DNA of 64,000 bases, taken from the NCBI RefSeq assembly GCF_023715325.1, contig NZ_JAMBNX010000001.1, positions 372,001-436,000 of the forward strand. Direction: 5' to 3'. The notes beneath the pieces are model-generated. The model worked only from the letters and a program-made list of their open reading frames with translations. It was not told the origin of the DNA and did no database searches. This DNA is from Agromyces mediolanus (lineage in GTDB: Bacteria > Actinomycetota > Actinomycetes > Actinomycetales > Microbacteriaceae). Shown one piece after another: positions 26,921-39,399 of this stretch. A program made the translations under genes and the position numbers. The stretch's first letter is position 1. Each line of letters opens with the position of its first letter.

Positions 26921-29463
26921 CCGACACCAAGACCGTGACCCTGCAGGTCAGCGGCATGATCCGCGCGACCTCCAAGAACGTCACCGAAGCCCACCTCGCC
27001 CGCCAGCCGGGCGTCCTGTCCGTCGACGCGAACCCGGTCTCCCAGACCGCGACCGTCACCTACGACCCGCAGACCACCTCGGTCGCGCACCTGCAGAAGT
27101 GGGTGATCGAATGCGGCTACCACTGCGCCGGGCAGTCCGTCCCGGACCACATCTGCGACCCCGCCCACGAACCTCACGAGCACGCCGACCACCACGACCA
27201 CGCCGAGCACGAGGGACGCGCGGTCTCCACCGGTCATGACACCCCGGCGGGGCACGAGCACCCGCACCCGCACCCGGCAGCGGACCACGCGGACCACTCC
27301 GCCATGGACGCCGGCGCGCATGCCGGTCACGCTCCGGCCACCGAGGGCGGACACGATCACGGGGCTCAGCCGGCCGGCCGCAGCGCGCAGGATGTGATGG
27401 GCCACGGCGGGCATCACGGCGGCATGTCGATGGACGCGATGATCCGGGACATGCGCAACCGGTTCCTGGTCGCGTTGATCCTGTCGATCCCGATCACCCT
27501 CTGGTCCCCGATCGGCCGGGAGGTGATCGGCTTCGAAGTGCCGGCCCCGTTCGGGCTGCGCGACGACGTGTTCATGCTGATCGTGTCGCTGCCGGTGATC
27601 TTCTACTCGGCCTGGATCTTCTTCGACGGCGCCTACCGAGCCCTGCGGGCCCGCACCCTCGACATGATGGTGCTGGTCGCGGTCGGCGTCGGCGCCGGCT
27701 GGATCTACAGCCTGATCATCACCCTCACCGGCGGCGGCGAGGTCTTCTACGAGGCGGCGACCGTGCTGGCCACCTTCGTGCTCCTCGGCCACTGGGTCGA
27801 GATGCGCGCCAGGGGCGGCGCGAACGACGCCATCCGACGGCTGCTGGAGCTCGCTCCCGCCCGCGCGGTCGTCCTCCGCGACGGCGAGGAGGTCGAAATC
27901 CCCACCTCCGAGGTCGTCCCCGGGGACCTCATGCTCATCCGCCCCGGCGCGAAGGTCCCCACCGACGGCGTCGTCGAGGACGGCGAGTCCGAGATCGACG
28001 AGTCGATGGTCACTGGCGAGTCCATGCCGGTCGAGAAGGCGCCCGGCTCGGAGGTGATCGGCGCGACCGTGAATACCGTCGGCACCCTCCGGGTGCGCGC
28101 CACGAAGGTTGGCGCCGACACGGCGCTGGCGCAGATCGTGAAGCTGGTGCAGGAGGCGCAGAACTCCAAGGCCCCTGGGCAGCGTCTCGCCGACCGGGCC
28201 GCGTTCTGGCTCGTCCTGCTCGCCCTCGTCGGAGGCACTCTGACCTTCCTGGTGTGGTTCCTCGCCGGGGCGGATGTGCCGATGGCGATCCTGTTCGCGA
28301 TCACCGTCGTCGTTATCACCTGCCCCGACGCCCTCGGGCTCGCCACCCCGACCGCGATCATGGTCGGCACCGGCCTGGGCGCCAAGCGTGGTGTCCTGTT
28401 CAAGAACGCCACCGGCATCGAGACCGCCGCGCATATCGACACCGTCGTGCTGGACAAGACCGGCACTCTCACCAAGGGCGAGCCCGAGGTCACCGACTAC
28501 ATCCCCATCGGCATGGACGACCTCGAGCTACTCGCCCTCGCCGCGGCGCTCGAGCGGGAGTCGGAGCACCCGCTGGCCAAGGCGATCGTCACATACGCCG
28601 AGAGCCGGAACATCCCGCGTCGCACCGCGTCCGCGTTCCGCAACGTCACCGGGCAGGGCGCGATCGCCACCGTCGACGGAAAGCAGGTGGTGCTCGGCAA
28701 CGCCCGGCTGATGGCCGCGCAGGGCATCGACACCGGCCCGGTCGTCTCGCAGCAGCAGGCCCTCGCAGACGGCGGCCGCACCGCGATCATGTTCGCCGTC
28801 GACGGGCAGATCGCCGGCGTGATCGCCCTCGCCGACGCCCCCCGCGACACCGCGAAAGCCGCGATCGACGCACTCCACGAGCAGGGCATCGAGGTGGCGA
28901 TGCTCACCGGCGACAACAAGCCCACCGCCGAGCGCATCGCCTCGCTGCTGGGCATCGACACCGTGATCGCCGACGTGCTCCCCGAGGACAAGTCCGCCAA
29001 GATCGCCGAGCTCCAGGCATCCGGCAAGAAGGTCGCGATGGTCGGCGACGGCGTCAACGACGCCCCCGCCCTCGCCCAGGCGGACCTCGGCATCGCGATC
29101 GGCGCCGGCACCGACGTCGCCATCGAGACCGCAGACGTCGTCCTGATGCGCTCCGACCCGCTCGATGTCGCGATCGCGCTGAAGATCGGGAAGGGCACGC
29201 TGCGGAAGATGCGGCAGAACCTCGGCTGGGCCATCGGCTACAACGCCATCGCGCTGCCCATCGCCGCCGGCGTGTTCTACCCCGCGTTCGGGATCATGCT
29301 CACCCCCGAGATCGCCGCCATCAGCATGTCCGGCTCCAGCGTGATCGTCGCCGTCAACGCGCTCCTGCTCAAGCGGCTCCGGCTGCCCGCCCAGCAGGCC
29401 CCCGCGGCCCCGGCAGAGGCGAGCAGCCTCGCCCCGGCGTCGACGCCCGGCGGCGCCTCATGA
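26917..29463 (+). CDS. P1B-type heavy-metal ATPase with variant CPD transmembrane motif and His-rich N terminus
   Basis: Membrane pump of 848 residues, CopB-like in layout. The N terminus is an HMA-shaped domain whose metal-binding CxxC is absent ([11 protein letters not shown] instead), with Cys66, Cys70 and Cys80 nearby. A His/Asp/Glu-rich segment follows (about 84-167). The sixth-helix metal motif reads [11 protein letters not shown] (CPD at 469-471, bases 28321-28329) where CPC or CPH is usual. TGESMP, phosphorylated Asp513 in DKTGTLT, SEHPLAK and [10 protein letters not shown] are intact, so the enzyme should cycle. Export of copper, perhaps Cu(II), is likely from context but specificity is uncertain. 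It is translationally coupled to xfp. Confidence 0.88.
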   Translation: MTDTKTVTLQVSGMIRATSKNVTEAHLARQPGVLSVDANPVSQTATVTYDPQTTSVAHLQKWVIECGYHCAGQSVPDHICDPAHEPHEHADHHDHAEHEGRAVSTGHDTPAGHEHPHPHPAADHADHSAMDAGAHAGHAPATEGGHDHGAQPAGRSAQDVMGHGGHHGGMSMDAMIRDMRNRFLVALILSIPITLWSPIGREVIGFEVPAPFGLRDDVFMLIVSLPVIFYSAWIFFDGAYRALRARTLDMMVLVAVGVGAGWIYSLIITLTGGGEVFYEAATVLATFVLLGHWVEMRARGGANDAIRRLLELAPARAVVLRDGEEVEIPTSEVVPGDLMLIRPGAKVPTDGVVEDGESEIDESMVTGESMPVEKAPGSEVIGATVNTVGTLRVRATKVGADTALAQIVKLVQEAQNSKAPGQRLADRAAFWLVLLALVGGTLTFLVWFLAGADVPMAILFAITVVVITCPDALGLATPTAIMVGTGLGAKRGVLFKNATGIETAAHIDTVVLDKTGTLTKGEPEVTDYIPIGMDDLELLALAAALERESEHPLAKAIVTYAESRNIPRRTASAFRNVTGQGAIATVDGKQVVLGNARLMAAQGIDTGPVVSQQQALADGGRTAIMFAVDGQIAGVIALADAPRDTAKAAIDALHEQGIEVAMLTGDNKPTAERIASLLGIDTVIADVLPEDKSAKIAELQASGKKVAMVGDGVNDAPALAQADLGIAIGAGTDVAIETADVVLMRSDPLDVAIALKIGKGTLRKMRQNLGWAIGYNAIALPIAAGVFYPAFGIMLTPEIAAISMSGSSVIVAVNALLLKRLRLPAQQAPAAPAEASSLAPASTPGGAS

Positions 29464-29482
29464 CCGGACGCGAGGCGCCGCG

Positions 29483-32400
29483 ATGACTCCGCGGTCGGCA
29501 GAGCACGGGACTCACCACCTCGATGCCGTCTACGACGCGGTGCTGTTCGACATGGACGGCGTGGTCACGAACACCGCCGCGATCCATGCCGCCGCGTGGA
29601 AGCAGCTGTTCGACGAGGTGCTGCGAGACCCGCGTGTGCAGGTGGACGACCCCGAGACGACCTTCGACCCGGTCGCCGACTACCGCCGCTATGTGGACGG
29701 GCGAACCCGCGAGGACGGGGTATCGGCGTACCTGACGACCCGTGGGATCGCCCTGGACGCCGGAGATCCCGACGACCCACCAACGGCGTGGACGATCGCG
29801 GGGCTCGCGGCGCGCAAGAACGAGCTGTTCCTGGCGGAGCTGGGCACCCGTGGGCTGCGCGTCTATCCGGGCACCGCGGCGCTGCTGCATCGCCTGCGGG
29901 ACGCGGCCGTGCCGGTCGGGCTGGTCACCGCGAGCCGGAACGCGCAGCAGATGCTCGCCGCCGCAGGACTGGCCGGCTGCTTCGACACCGTGGTGGACGG
30001 CCGGATCGCGCTCACGCATCACCTGAAAGGCAAGCCGGATCCCGCCATGTTCGTGGAGGCGGCCCGGCGACTGGGTGTCGCCGCGGCCCGCACCGCGGTC
30101 GTCGAGGACTCGGTCGCCGGCGTAGCGGCCGCGAGGCGCGGAGGCTTCGGCTTCGTCGTCGGCATCGACCGCGCCGGAGCGCGGGAGCAGCTCGAGGCCG
30201 CGGGCGCCGACCTCGTCCTGGCCGATGTCGCCGAGCTCGACCTGGGCGTCTCCACCACGGATCCGTGGCAGCTGGTCTACGACGGCTTCGACCCCGCGCA
30301 CGAAGGGCACCGGGAGGCGCTCACCGCGCTGGGGAACGGCTACCTGGCCACCCGTGGCGCCCGGCCCGAGCACCACGACGACGGCATCCACTATCCCGGC
30401 ACCTACCTCGCCGGCGTGTACAACCGACTGGCGAGCACCATCCACGGGCGCGAGCTCGAGGAGGAGCATCTCGTCAACACGCCCAACTGGCTTCCGGTGG
30501 ACCTCCGCATCGGAGGCGGGCCGTGGCTGTCCACCGGCCAGGTCGTCGCGCACAGCGAACGACGCGAGCTCGACCTGCGCCGCGGCCTGGTCGTCCGCCG
30601 CGCGGTCCTCACCGCTCCGAACGGGGATCGACTCGACTTCGTGCAGACGACGTTCACCTCCCTGGACGAACCTCACCTTGCCGTGCTGGAAACCACGCTC
30701 ACCGCCCCCGACTGGAGCGGCACGGTCACCCTTCGCGCCGGGATCGACGCCGGCGTGCGCAACAGCAACGTGGCCGCGTACCTCGGATCGGACGCCACCC
30801 ACCTCACGCAGCCGACGTTCCGCCACGTCGGCGACACCACCCTCTGCGAGGTGCGGACCCGACAGAGCCGGGTCCACATCGCCACCGCCGTCCGCACGAC
30901 CCTCACCGGAACCGACAGCGCGACCGATCACCGCATCGACACGCCATCGCAGCCCACCCGGGAGCTGCGCATCCCTCTGGAGCAGGGTCGACCGGTCACC
31001 CTCACCAAGACGGCCGCGATCTACACCTCCCACGATCGGGCCATCAGCGAGCCGGGTGGTGCCGCCCTGACCCTGCTCACCGAACGCGGTGGCGACGTCG
31101 AGGCGCTGCGGGAACGCCACGCGGCGGCGTGGCGGCGACTCTGGGAACGCTTCGCGGTCACCCTGGACGCCGACACGCACAGCCGACTCATCCTGAACCT
31201 GCACGTCTTCCACCTGCTCCAGACCCTCTCGCCGCACACCGTCGAGCTCGACGCCGGGGTGCCCGCCCGCGGCCTGCACGGCGAGGGGTATCGGGGGCAC
31301 GTCTTCTGGGACGAGGTGTTCGTCCTGCCCGTGATCGCTCTGCGCACGCCCGAGATCAGCCGGGCGCTGATCGACTACCGCTGGCGGCGACTGGACGCCG
31401 CCCGCGCCGCGGCGACCGCCGCCGGACTCCGCGGAGCCCTCTTCCCCTGGCAGAGCGGCAGCGACGGTCGCGAGGAGACGCCCGAGGCGCTCTACAACCC
31501 GCGCTCCGGTCGGTGGATGCCGGACAACTCCCACCGTCAACGCCACGTCGGCCTCGCCATCGCCTACAACGCCTGGCAGCACTACCAGGCCACCGGCGAC
31601 CTCGAGTGGCTCGCCGAACGCGGCGGCGAGCTCATCATCGAGGTCACCCGCCTGTTCGCCTCGCTCGCCGAGCACGACACTGCCACCGACCGCTTCCACA
31701 TCGCCGGGGTGATGGGACCCGACGAGTTCCACGACGGCGCCCCGGACGCTCCCGGCAGCGGCCTGCGCGACAACACGTACACCAACGTCCTCGTCTCGTG
31801 GGTCGCCACGCGAGCGGCCCGGACACTCGCCCTGCTCCACGGGCACCGCGGCGAGGGCCTCCGCGACCGGCTCCGCGTCACCGACGAGGAGATCGCGGGA
31901 TGGGCCCGGCTCAGCACACGACTGGCGGTGGGGTTCCACCGCGACGGCATCCTCACCCAGTTCGACGGCTACGAGAGCCTGCAGGAGCTGGACTGGGACC
32001 ACTACCGCGAGGAGTACGGGAACATCGGCCGGCTCGATCTCATCCTCGAGTCCGAGAACGACAGCACCAACCGGTACAAGCTCGCCAAGCAGCCCGACGT
32101 CGTCATGCTGGTCTACCTGCTCGGTCACGACGGGCTCCGGGCGCAGCTCGCCACGCTCGGCTACCCGTTCTCCGAGCAGGACCTGACCCGCACGGTCGAG
32201 TACTACCTCGCCCGCACCGCCAACGGGTCGACGCTCAGCCGAGTCGTGAACGCCTCCGTCCTGGCCGGCATCGACCCGTCTCGCTCCTGGATCGCGTTCC
32301 GCGAGGCGCTGATCGCCGATCTCGACGACTCCCAGGGCGGCACCACCCGCGAAGGGATCCACCTCGGCGCGATGGCCGGCACCATCGACCTGCCCGTCCG

Positions 32401-32688
32401 CTCCTTCGCCGGCATGGCCCTCGGTGACGACGAGCTCGTCTTCGCCCCCCGACTGCCGCCGAACCTCACCCGGGTCGGGTTCCAGATCCGATACCGCGGC
32501 CACCTCGTCGACGTGATGCTCCGTGACCGCAGCCTGGAGCTTCGCGTGCACGCCGGCTCAGCACCCGCGATCCACGTGCGCGTCGGCGCGGTCGCCGTGC
32601 CGCTCTCGGCCGGACAGACCAAGACGTTCGCGATCGGCCCGGGCACCTCGGCCCGCGACGCGACCAACCGCGAAGGAGGCCTCGACTG

Positions 32689-32689
<1 letters not shown>
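29483..32689 (+). CDS. bifunctional HAD phosphoglucomutase-like / GH65 disaccharide phosphorylase fusion
   Basis: 1068 residues in two parts. Residues 15-250 are a HAD domain of the beta-phosphoglucomutase class (LFDMDGVV with Asp23/Asp25, GLVTASRN, KGKPDPAMF, VVEDSVAG). Residues about 255-1050 are a GH65 phosphorylase with LGNGYLATRGA and the catalytic acid Glu748 in GPDEFHDG. GH65 enzymes split trehalose, kojibiose or related disaccharides with phosphate into glucose and beta-glucose-1-phosphate, and the HAD part would turn the latter into glucose-6-phosphate. One polypeptide could therefore feed sugar into the phosphoketolase route at low ATP cost. Its stop shares a base with the next ATG. 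Confidence 0.9.
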
Positions 32690-34335
<1,646 letters not shown>

Positions 34336-34373
34336 CCGCCGCGGCTCCCATCCCTCATCAGAAAGGCACGCAC

Positions 34374-35432
34374 ATGAACACCATTCGAGTCGGCGTCAAC
34401 GGCTACGGCGTCATCGGCAAGCGCGTCGCCGACGCGGTCCTGCTGCAGTCGGACATGGACCTGGTCGGCGTCGCGGACATCGCCACCGACTGGCGGATCA
34501 AGTCCGCAGCGAACCGCCTGCCCGTGTTCGCCTCCACCATCGAGGCGCAGCAGGCCATGCGGGGCGCCGACGTGCCCGCACGGGGAGTGCTCGACGACCT
34601 TCTCGCGCAGTGCGACGTCGTCGTCGACACCACCCCCAAGCATGTGGCAGCGGGAAACCTGGAGCGCTACCGCGCCCTCGGCGTCAAGGCAGTGCTCCAA
34701 GGGGGCGAGTCCCACTCCACCACCGGCCACTCCTTCGTCGCCCAAGCCAACTACGCCAGCGCCATCGGCAGGGACAGCACCCGGGTGGTCTCCTGCAACA
34801 CCACCAGCATCGTGCGGATCCTCGGCGCGCTGGATGCGGCCGGACTCCTGCTGCGTGCCCGCGGGGTGCTCATCCGCCGCGCCACCGACCCGTGGGAATC
34901 GCACCTCGGCGGGATCATGAACACGATGGTCCCAGAACCGACCATCCCCTCTCATCAGGGCCCCGACGCACAGACCGTGCTCCCCGGACTCGATGTCGTC
35001 ACCATCGCCGCCAAAGGCGCCCACACGCAGACCCACAGCCACTACTGGACGCTGCAACTGACCCGGGAGGCGACCCGCGACGAGGTGCTGGACGCCCTGC
35101 GCGCCGCGCCCCGCATCGCGTTCATCCGGATGTCCGACGGCCTGGTCGCCCTCAACTCCACCGTCGAGCTGATGCGCGATCTCGGCCGCCCCCGGGGAGA
35201 CATGTGGGAGGTCGCCGTGTGGGAGGACCTGGTCACCGTGAACGGCAGCGAGGCCTACCTCGCCTACCAGGTCTACAACGAGGCCATCGTCGTGCCCGAG
35301 ACGATCGACGCGATCCGCGCGCTGACGGGCACCGTCCCCGACGCCGCGACCTCGATCCGCCTCACCGACGAGAGCCTCGGCATGCGCCAGGACTTCCTCA
35401 CACCGGCGGCGGAGCCCGACCATGACCGGTGA
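34374..35432 (+). CDS. gap: archaeal-type (type II) glyceraldehyde-3-phosphate dehydrogenase
   Basis: 352 residues. It begins MNTIRVGVNGYGVIGKRVA and follows the archaeal family all along: DVVVDTTPKHV, KAVLQGGE, the active-site VVSCNTTSIVR (Cys141), PSHQGPD and VPETIDAIRA. It is quite unlike the common bacterial GapA sequence. It should oxidise GAP with NAD(P) and phosphate to 1,3-bisphosphoglycerate. The start at 34374 follows GAAAGG. A second, structurally distinct GAPDH carried with copper genes suggests a spare enzyme for conditions where the host one fails. DUF2933 overlaps its end by 11 bp. Confidence 0.9.
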   Translation: MNTIRVGVNGYGVIGKRVADAVLLQSDMDLVGVADIATDWRIKSAANRLPVFASTIEAQQAMRGADVPARGVLDDLLAQCDVVVDTTPKHVAAGNLERYRALGVKAVLQGGESHSTTGHSFVAQANYASAIGRDSTRVVSCNTTSIVRILGALDAAGLLLRARGVLIRRATDPWESHLGGIMNTMVPEPTIPSHQGPDAQTVLPGLDVVTIAAKGAHTQTHSHYWTLQLTREATRDEVLDALRAAPRIAFIRMSDGLVALNSTVELMRDLGRPRGDMWEVAVWEDLVTVNGSEAYLAYQVYNEAIVVPETIDAIRALTGTVPDAATSIRLTDESLGMRQDFLTPAAEPDHDR

Positions 35433-35706
35433 CCACCAACCGCCCGCCGACCATCCCGGCGAAGGCGACCCGCGGCGACGGATGCCTGTGACGGCGTGGC
35501 TGATCATCGGGATCTCCGTGCTCGGGATCGCGATCTACCTGTTCATCGACCACCTTCCCCACGTCGTCGCAGTGCTGCCCTACGTCGCGATCATCGGCAT
35601 GGCCGCCATGCACCTGTTCGGCCACCGCCACCACACCGGCGCCCACGACTCGAATCATCGACGCCACGGGGGCGACAGCGGGACCGACACGCGAGAGTCG
35701 TCGTGA
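35422..35706 (+). CDS. small DUF2933-like membrane protein
   Basis: 94 residues with two hydrophobic helices (AWLIIGISVLGIAIYLF and VVAVLPYVAIIGMAAM), the second running into HLFGHRHHTGAH, then a His/Asp/Ser tail. This layout matches DUF2933 proteins found beside copper ATPases. The His cluster may bind metal. It overlaps the gap gene by 11 bp and the next gene by GTGA. Confidence 0.75.
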   Translation: MTGDHQPPADHPGEGDPRRRMPVTAWLIIGISVLGIAIYLFIDHLPHVVAVLPYVAIIGMAAMHLFGHRHHTGAHDSNHRRHGGDSGTDTRESS

Positions 35707-36722
35707 ACACCGTCGTCCGCCCCCTCGCGGACGCCAGCCGGCACGGGCACCCCCGACCGCTGCGGATGCTGTGGGTCACGCTCGCCTGGGGGTCGTGCTT
35801 CGTCGCGATCACCGTCGGCCTGCAAGACGCCCCGCCGCTGTGGCTCGCGGCACTGAGAGCCCTCATCGCCGGGGTCGCGCTCGCAACCGTCGCCGGCATC
35901 CAGCGGGCACCTCTTCCCCGCGACCCGAAGACATGGGCACTGATCGGCTGCCTCGGACTGGTGAACATCGCCCTGGCATTCGCGACGATGTTCGTCGCCG
36001 CGACCGGACTGTCGACCGGGATCGCCTCGGTGCTCGCCAACGCGCAGCCAATCCTGATCCTGCTGCCCGCGTGGTGGCTCTACCGCGAGCGTCCCACCCC
36101 CGCCGCGATCGCCGCGATCGGCCTGGGCTTCACCGGCCTACTCATCATCGTCCTTCCCTCCGGGCTCGGCACCGGAGCGTGGCTCTCACTGACCTCCGCC
36201 GCCGCGATCACCGCCGGCACCCTCATCGGCCGGATCGTGCACGCAGACGTCCGAGTCGTGGCGGCAGCTCAGCTGCTCATCGGAGGTGCGATCCTCGCCG
36301 GCACCGCAGCCGTCACAGAAGGGCCGCCCACGATCGACTGGAACATCCGGTTCATCCTCACCCTGCTGTTCCTATCACTGGTCGGCACCGCCGCCACCAC
36401 GGTCGCCTGGTTCACCGAGATCGGACGTGCCCGGCTCGACCTCCTCGCCGCGTGGACGCTGCTCGTGCCGGTCTTCGGGATCCTGCTGTCGCTGCTGATC
36501 CTGCGCGAGGACCCGGGCCTGTGGGGCTGGATCGGGACCGTGATCGTGCTGATCGCAATGGCGTTGCTCGCCATCGGATCCAGGCGCTCAGAGCCCTCGG
36601 CCGTCACGGCAACCGGCAATCGTGCCCCACGAGCCTCCGCCGATCATGCGACGTCCGACCCGGACGGCCTCCCTGACGAAAACCACGGCCCGCGCTCCCG
36701 GCCGGAAAGGAAACAACGATGA
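35703..36722 (+). CDS. EamA/DMT-family transporter
   Basis: Ten-helix inner-membrane transporter of 339 residues made of two EamA repeats (LWVTLAWGSCFVAITVG, later AAAITAGTLIGRIVHADV). The characteristic second-helix pattern APPLWLAALRALIAGV is present. DMT proteins export metabolites or toxic compounds; no substrate can be assigned here. The C-terminal 40 residues are hydrophilic and atypical. The GTG start overlaps the DUF2933 stop and its own stop overlaps the multicopper-oxidase ATG. Confidence 0.85.
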   Translation: MNTVVRPLADASRHGHPRPLRMLWVTLAWGSCFVAITVGLQDAPPLWLAALRALIAGVALATVAGIQRAPLPRDPKTWALIGCLGLVNIALAFATMFVAATGLSTGIASVLANAQPILILLPAWWLYRERPTPAAIAAIGLGFTGLLIIVLPSGLGTGAWLSLTSAAAITAGTLIGRIVHADVRVVAAAQLLIGGAILAGTAAVTEGPPTIDWNIRFILTLLFLSLVGTAATTVAWFTEIGRARLDLLAAWTLLVPVFGILLSLLILREDPGLWGWIGTVIVLIAMALLAIGSRRSEPSAVTATGNRAPRASADHATSDPDGLPDENHGPRSRPERKQR

Positions 36723-38242
36723 ACCCGTCGCCCGCCCCACGCCCCCGCTTCCTCCTAACTCGGCGAGGGTTCCTCGGCGTCAGCATTGGCGCCGTCGCGA
36801 CGGTCGCGCTGGCATCCTGCGCGCCGGCGGCGAACTGGGTGCAGCCCGACGGCGCCCAGGTCCAAGGCGCCGAGCGGCGCCGCGGCGGCACCGGGAAGGT
36901 CACCACCGCGACCCTCACCGCCGCCCCGACCGTGCTGGACCTAGCCGGGGCGACCGCGCCGACCTGGGCGTTCGGGTCTGTTCCGGCGCCCGTGATCCGT
37001 CTCGGCGCCGGAGACACTCTGAAGGCCACCGTCCGGAACCAGCTCGAGGCGGACACCTCCGTGCACTGGCACGGGCTCGCGCTGCGCAACGACATGGACG
37101 GCGTCCCGCCGGTCACCCAGCAGCCCATCAAGGCCGGGGCCAGTTTCGACTACGAGTTCATCGCGCCCGATCCCGGCACCTACTGGTTCCACCCCCACGT
37201 CGGGGTGCAGCTGGACCGTGGCCTGTACGGGGCGCTGATCGTCGAGGACCCCGCCGAGCCCGGCGGGTACGAGGACGAGTGGGTCATCATCCTCGACGAC
37301 TGGCTCGACGGCGTCACCGCCACCCCCGACGACGTCCTTGACGAGCTGTCCGCCGGGATGGGCGACATGGGCGGGATGGGCGACATGTTCATGCGGATGG
37401 GCAACACCCTCATGGGCGCCACCTCCGACCTGCTCGGCGGCGACGCCGGCGACGTCTACTATCCCCTCTACCTCGTCAACGGGAAGCCCCCCGCCGACCC
37501 GACCCAGTTCACCGGGCGGGCCGGCGAGAAGGTGCGGCTGCGGATCATCAACGCCGGCAGCGACACCGCGTTCCGCCTCGCCATCGGCGGTCACACGCTC
37601 ACCATCACCAATACCGACGGATTCCCCGTGGAACCGGTCGAAGTCGACAGCATCCTCATCGGCATGGGCGAACGCTATGACGCGATCATTACCCTGGATG
37701 ACGGCGCGTTCCCCCTCATCGCTCAGGCCGAGGGCAAACGCGATCGCGGTTTCGCCGTCATCCGCACCGGCAGCGCCGCGGCAGCACCGACGGCCGATGT
37801 GAGCATCCCGGAGCTCACTAGCAGCCGGATCGGGACCGCACAGCTGCTGACGTCAGATAGCAGCGTTGCGCTGTCCTCACGGCAGCCTGATCGGACCGTG
37901 GCGATCACTCTCACCGGAGGTATGGCCGAATACGACTGGGGCATCGACGGGCGACGGTTCGATATGAATCAGCCCCTCGACGGCGCGCACGAGATCCGCG
38001 AAGGCGAACGCGTCCGGTTCACGATCACTAATGACACCGAGATGTGGCACCCATTCCATCTACACGGTCACACCTACCAGCATGAAGGTGGCGGCCCGCG
38101 GAAAGACACGTCGATCATCCTGCCCAAGCAGACCCTCACCGTCGACTTCGACGCTGACAACCCAGGTCTCTGGGTCGCCCACTGCCACAACATCTACCAC
38201 GCCGAAACCGGCATGACCACTGTCATCGGCTATCGGGCGTGA
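36719..38242 (+). CDS. Tat-exported multicopper oxidase lipoprotein
   Basis: 507 residues, predicted to oxidise Cu(I) to less toxic Cu(II) outside the membrane (CueO/CopA-like role). The N terminus has a twin-arginine motif (TRRGFLG, 14-20) and a lipobox (LASC, Cys34). All four copper-ligand motifs are intact: HWHG, WFHPH, HPFHLHGH and HCHNIYHAETGM (T1, T2 and T3 sites). A Met-rich loop (GMGDMGGMGDMFMRMG) resembles the Cu(I)-binding insert of cuprous oxidases. It is coupled on both sides by ATGA/GTGA overlaps. Confidence 0.93.
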   Translation: MNPSPAPRPRFLLTRRGFLGVSIGAVATVALASCAPAANWVQPDGAQVQGAERRRGGTGKVTTATLTAAPTVLDLAGATAPTWAFGSVPAPVIRLGAGDTLKATVRNQLEADTSVHWHGLALRNDMDGVPPVTQQPIKAGASFDYEFIAPDPGTYWFHPHVGVQLDRGLYGALIVEDPAEPGGYEDEWVIILDDWLDGVTATPDDVLDELSAGMGDMGGMGDMFMRMGNTLMGATSDLLGGDAGDVYYPLYLVNGKPPADPTQFTGRAGEKVRLRIINAGSDTAFRLAIGGHTLTITNTDGFPVEPVEVDSILIGMGERYDAIITLDDGAFPLIAQAEGKRDRGFAVIRTGSAAAAPTADVSIPELTSSRIGTAQLLTSDSSVALSSRQPDRTVAITLTGGMAEYDWGIDGRRFDMNQPLDGAHEIREGERVRFTITNDTEMWHPFHLHGHTYQHEGGGPRKDTSIILPKQTLTVDFDADNPGLWVAHCHNIYHAETGMTTVIGYRA

Positions 38243-39369
38243 CCACGGCGCAACCTTCCGGAGGCCACGGAACTGGTCGTGTCGATGAACGCGTGACGGC
38301 GCCATTGATCGGACGGGATGCGGTCCCACCCCTGCGGGATCGTGACGATACCGGCCGCGGCTACGTTATTGGCCGGCCGGCCGGTCCGCCGTTGTCGGCG
38401 GTGGAGAGCGTGCGCGCCGAACGCATCCACCCCGCCGTGTTTGGGCACGCCAAGATCGTCCACGTCCTCGAGGGCGCCGCACACATTGAGACAGCCACAG
38501 GCATCCACGAGTTGACACCGGGCTACGCGATGGCTCTCGGGGCCGGCATGTGGTGCTCAGTGCGCCCAGACCCGACTGTGCGGCTATGGACGCTCTACTT
38601 CGACGAGTCCTTCCTCCGCTCCCACATGCGATGGGTGCTCGCCGACACCACGCGCGTCCGTCCGGGCGTGCATCCTGACGCCTGGGACGGCTCGGCACTC
38701 GTGCTGCAGCCTGGCGTGGACATCCTGCACCGCATCGAACCGCTGTGGCGCCAGATCAGCCTCGTGAACGAGACCGCGCCACCGGAGGTCGCGACCACCC
38801 GACTGATCTCTCTGTTCTCCCGCGCCGTCGAGATTGCCCTACCGACGCTGCTCGCCGACGACGGCGCCGTGCCCGAGAGGTTCGTCCTCCCGGTGCGCGG
38901 CCGGCTCGCGCAGCCGCCAATCGCTCGCCCCGTGCGCCGCTCGGTCGTCCTGCTGCGCTCGCGCATGACCGAGCCGTGGACGGTCGGCAGGCTCGCCGCG
39001 GAGGTGGCCGTCTCCCGCGCCCATCTCACACGCGTTTTCACCCAGCAGGTCGGTGTCGCCCCCATGCGGTTCCTCATCGAGACCCGCCTGACGGAGTTCA
39101 CGCGACTGATCGAGGAAACCGACCTGCCGATCGCCGATGCATCCCGGCAAGTCGGATGGAACGACGCGCGAGTTGCGGCAGTATGGTTCCGCAAGCGCTT
39201 CGGAATCACCCCCACGCAGTACCGGCGGCATCCGCACCCTTCTTGCACCGGCGCCATGCCGTGCGAGTCGTGCCGTGGTGTGTGCGCCCTCACTCCGGTC
39301 CTTGAGCCCGTAACTCGTGCGGTGTCGCGTGATTCGCGCCGCGACGCGCACATTCGGCGGCTTTCCTAG
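38239..39369 (+). CDS. AraC-family regulator with a C-terminal cysteine cluster
   Basis: 376 residues. Residues about 40-190 look like a cupin sensor (VEGAAHIE-type strand, ELTPGYAMALGAGMW). Residues about 230-335 are the AraC double HTH (WTVGRLAAEVAVSRAHLTR; FRKRFGITPTQYRR). The tail carries four cysteines within 16 residues (SCTGAMPCESCRGVC), unusual for AraC proteins and a plausible Cu or Zn site. The GTG start overlaps the oxidase stop, so it is the last gene of the copper block and may regulate it. An ICE-backbone origin is the alternative. Confidence 0.75.
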   Translation: MTTAQPSGGHGTGRVDERVTAPLIGRDAVPPLRDRDDTGRGYVIGRPAGPPLSAVESVRAERIHPAVFGHAKIVHVLEGAAHIETATGIHELTPGYAMALGAGMWCSVRPDPTVRLWTLYFDESFLRSHMRWVLADTTRVRPGVHPDAWDGSALVLQPGVDILHRIEPLWRQISLVNETAPPEVATTRLISLFSRAVEIALPTLLADDGAVPERFVLPVRGRLAQPPIARPVRRSVVLLRSRMTEPWTVGRLAAEVAVSRAHLTRVFTQQVGVAPMRFLIETRLTEFTRLIEETDLPIADASRQVGWNDARVAAVWFRKRFGITPTQYRRHPHPSCTGAMPCESCRGVCALTPVLEPVTRAVSRDSRRDAHIRRLS

Positions 39370-39385
39370 ACGATCTCCGCGCCCT

Positions 39386-39399
39386 CCCGGTAGGCCGGG
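39386..39399 (+). terminator. weak hairpin after the AraC gene
   Basis: CCCGG (39386-39390), TAGG, CCGGG (39395-39399) followed by TTGAT, 17 bp after the stop. Short, so only a tentative end of the copper transcript. Confidence 0.25.

Noticed and set aside
27166..27420. His-rich segment as a separate small metal-binding gene
   Set aside because: It is in frame with the ATPase, and no start with a ribosome-binding site or stop separates it.
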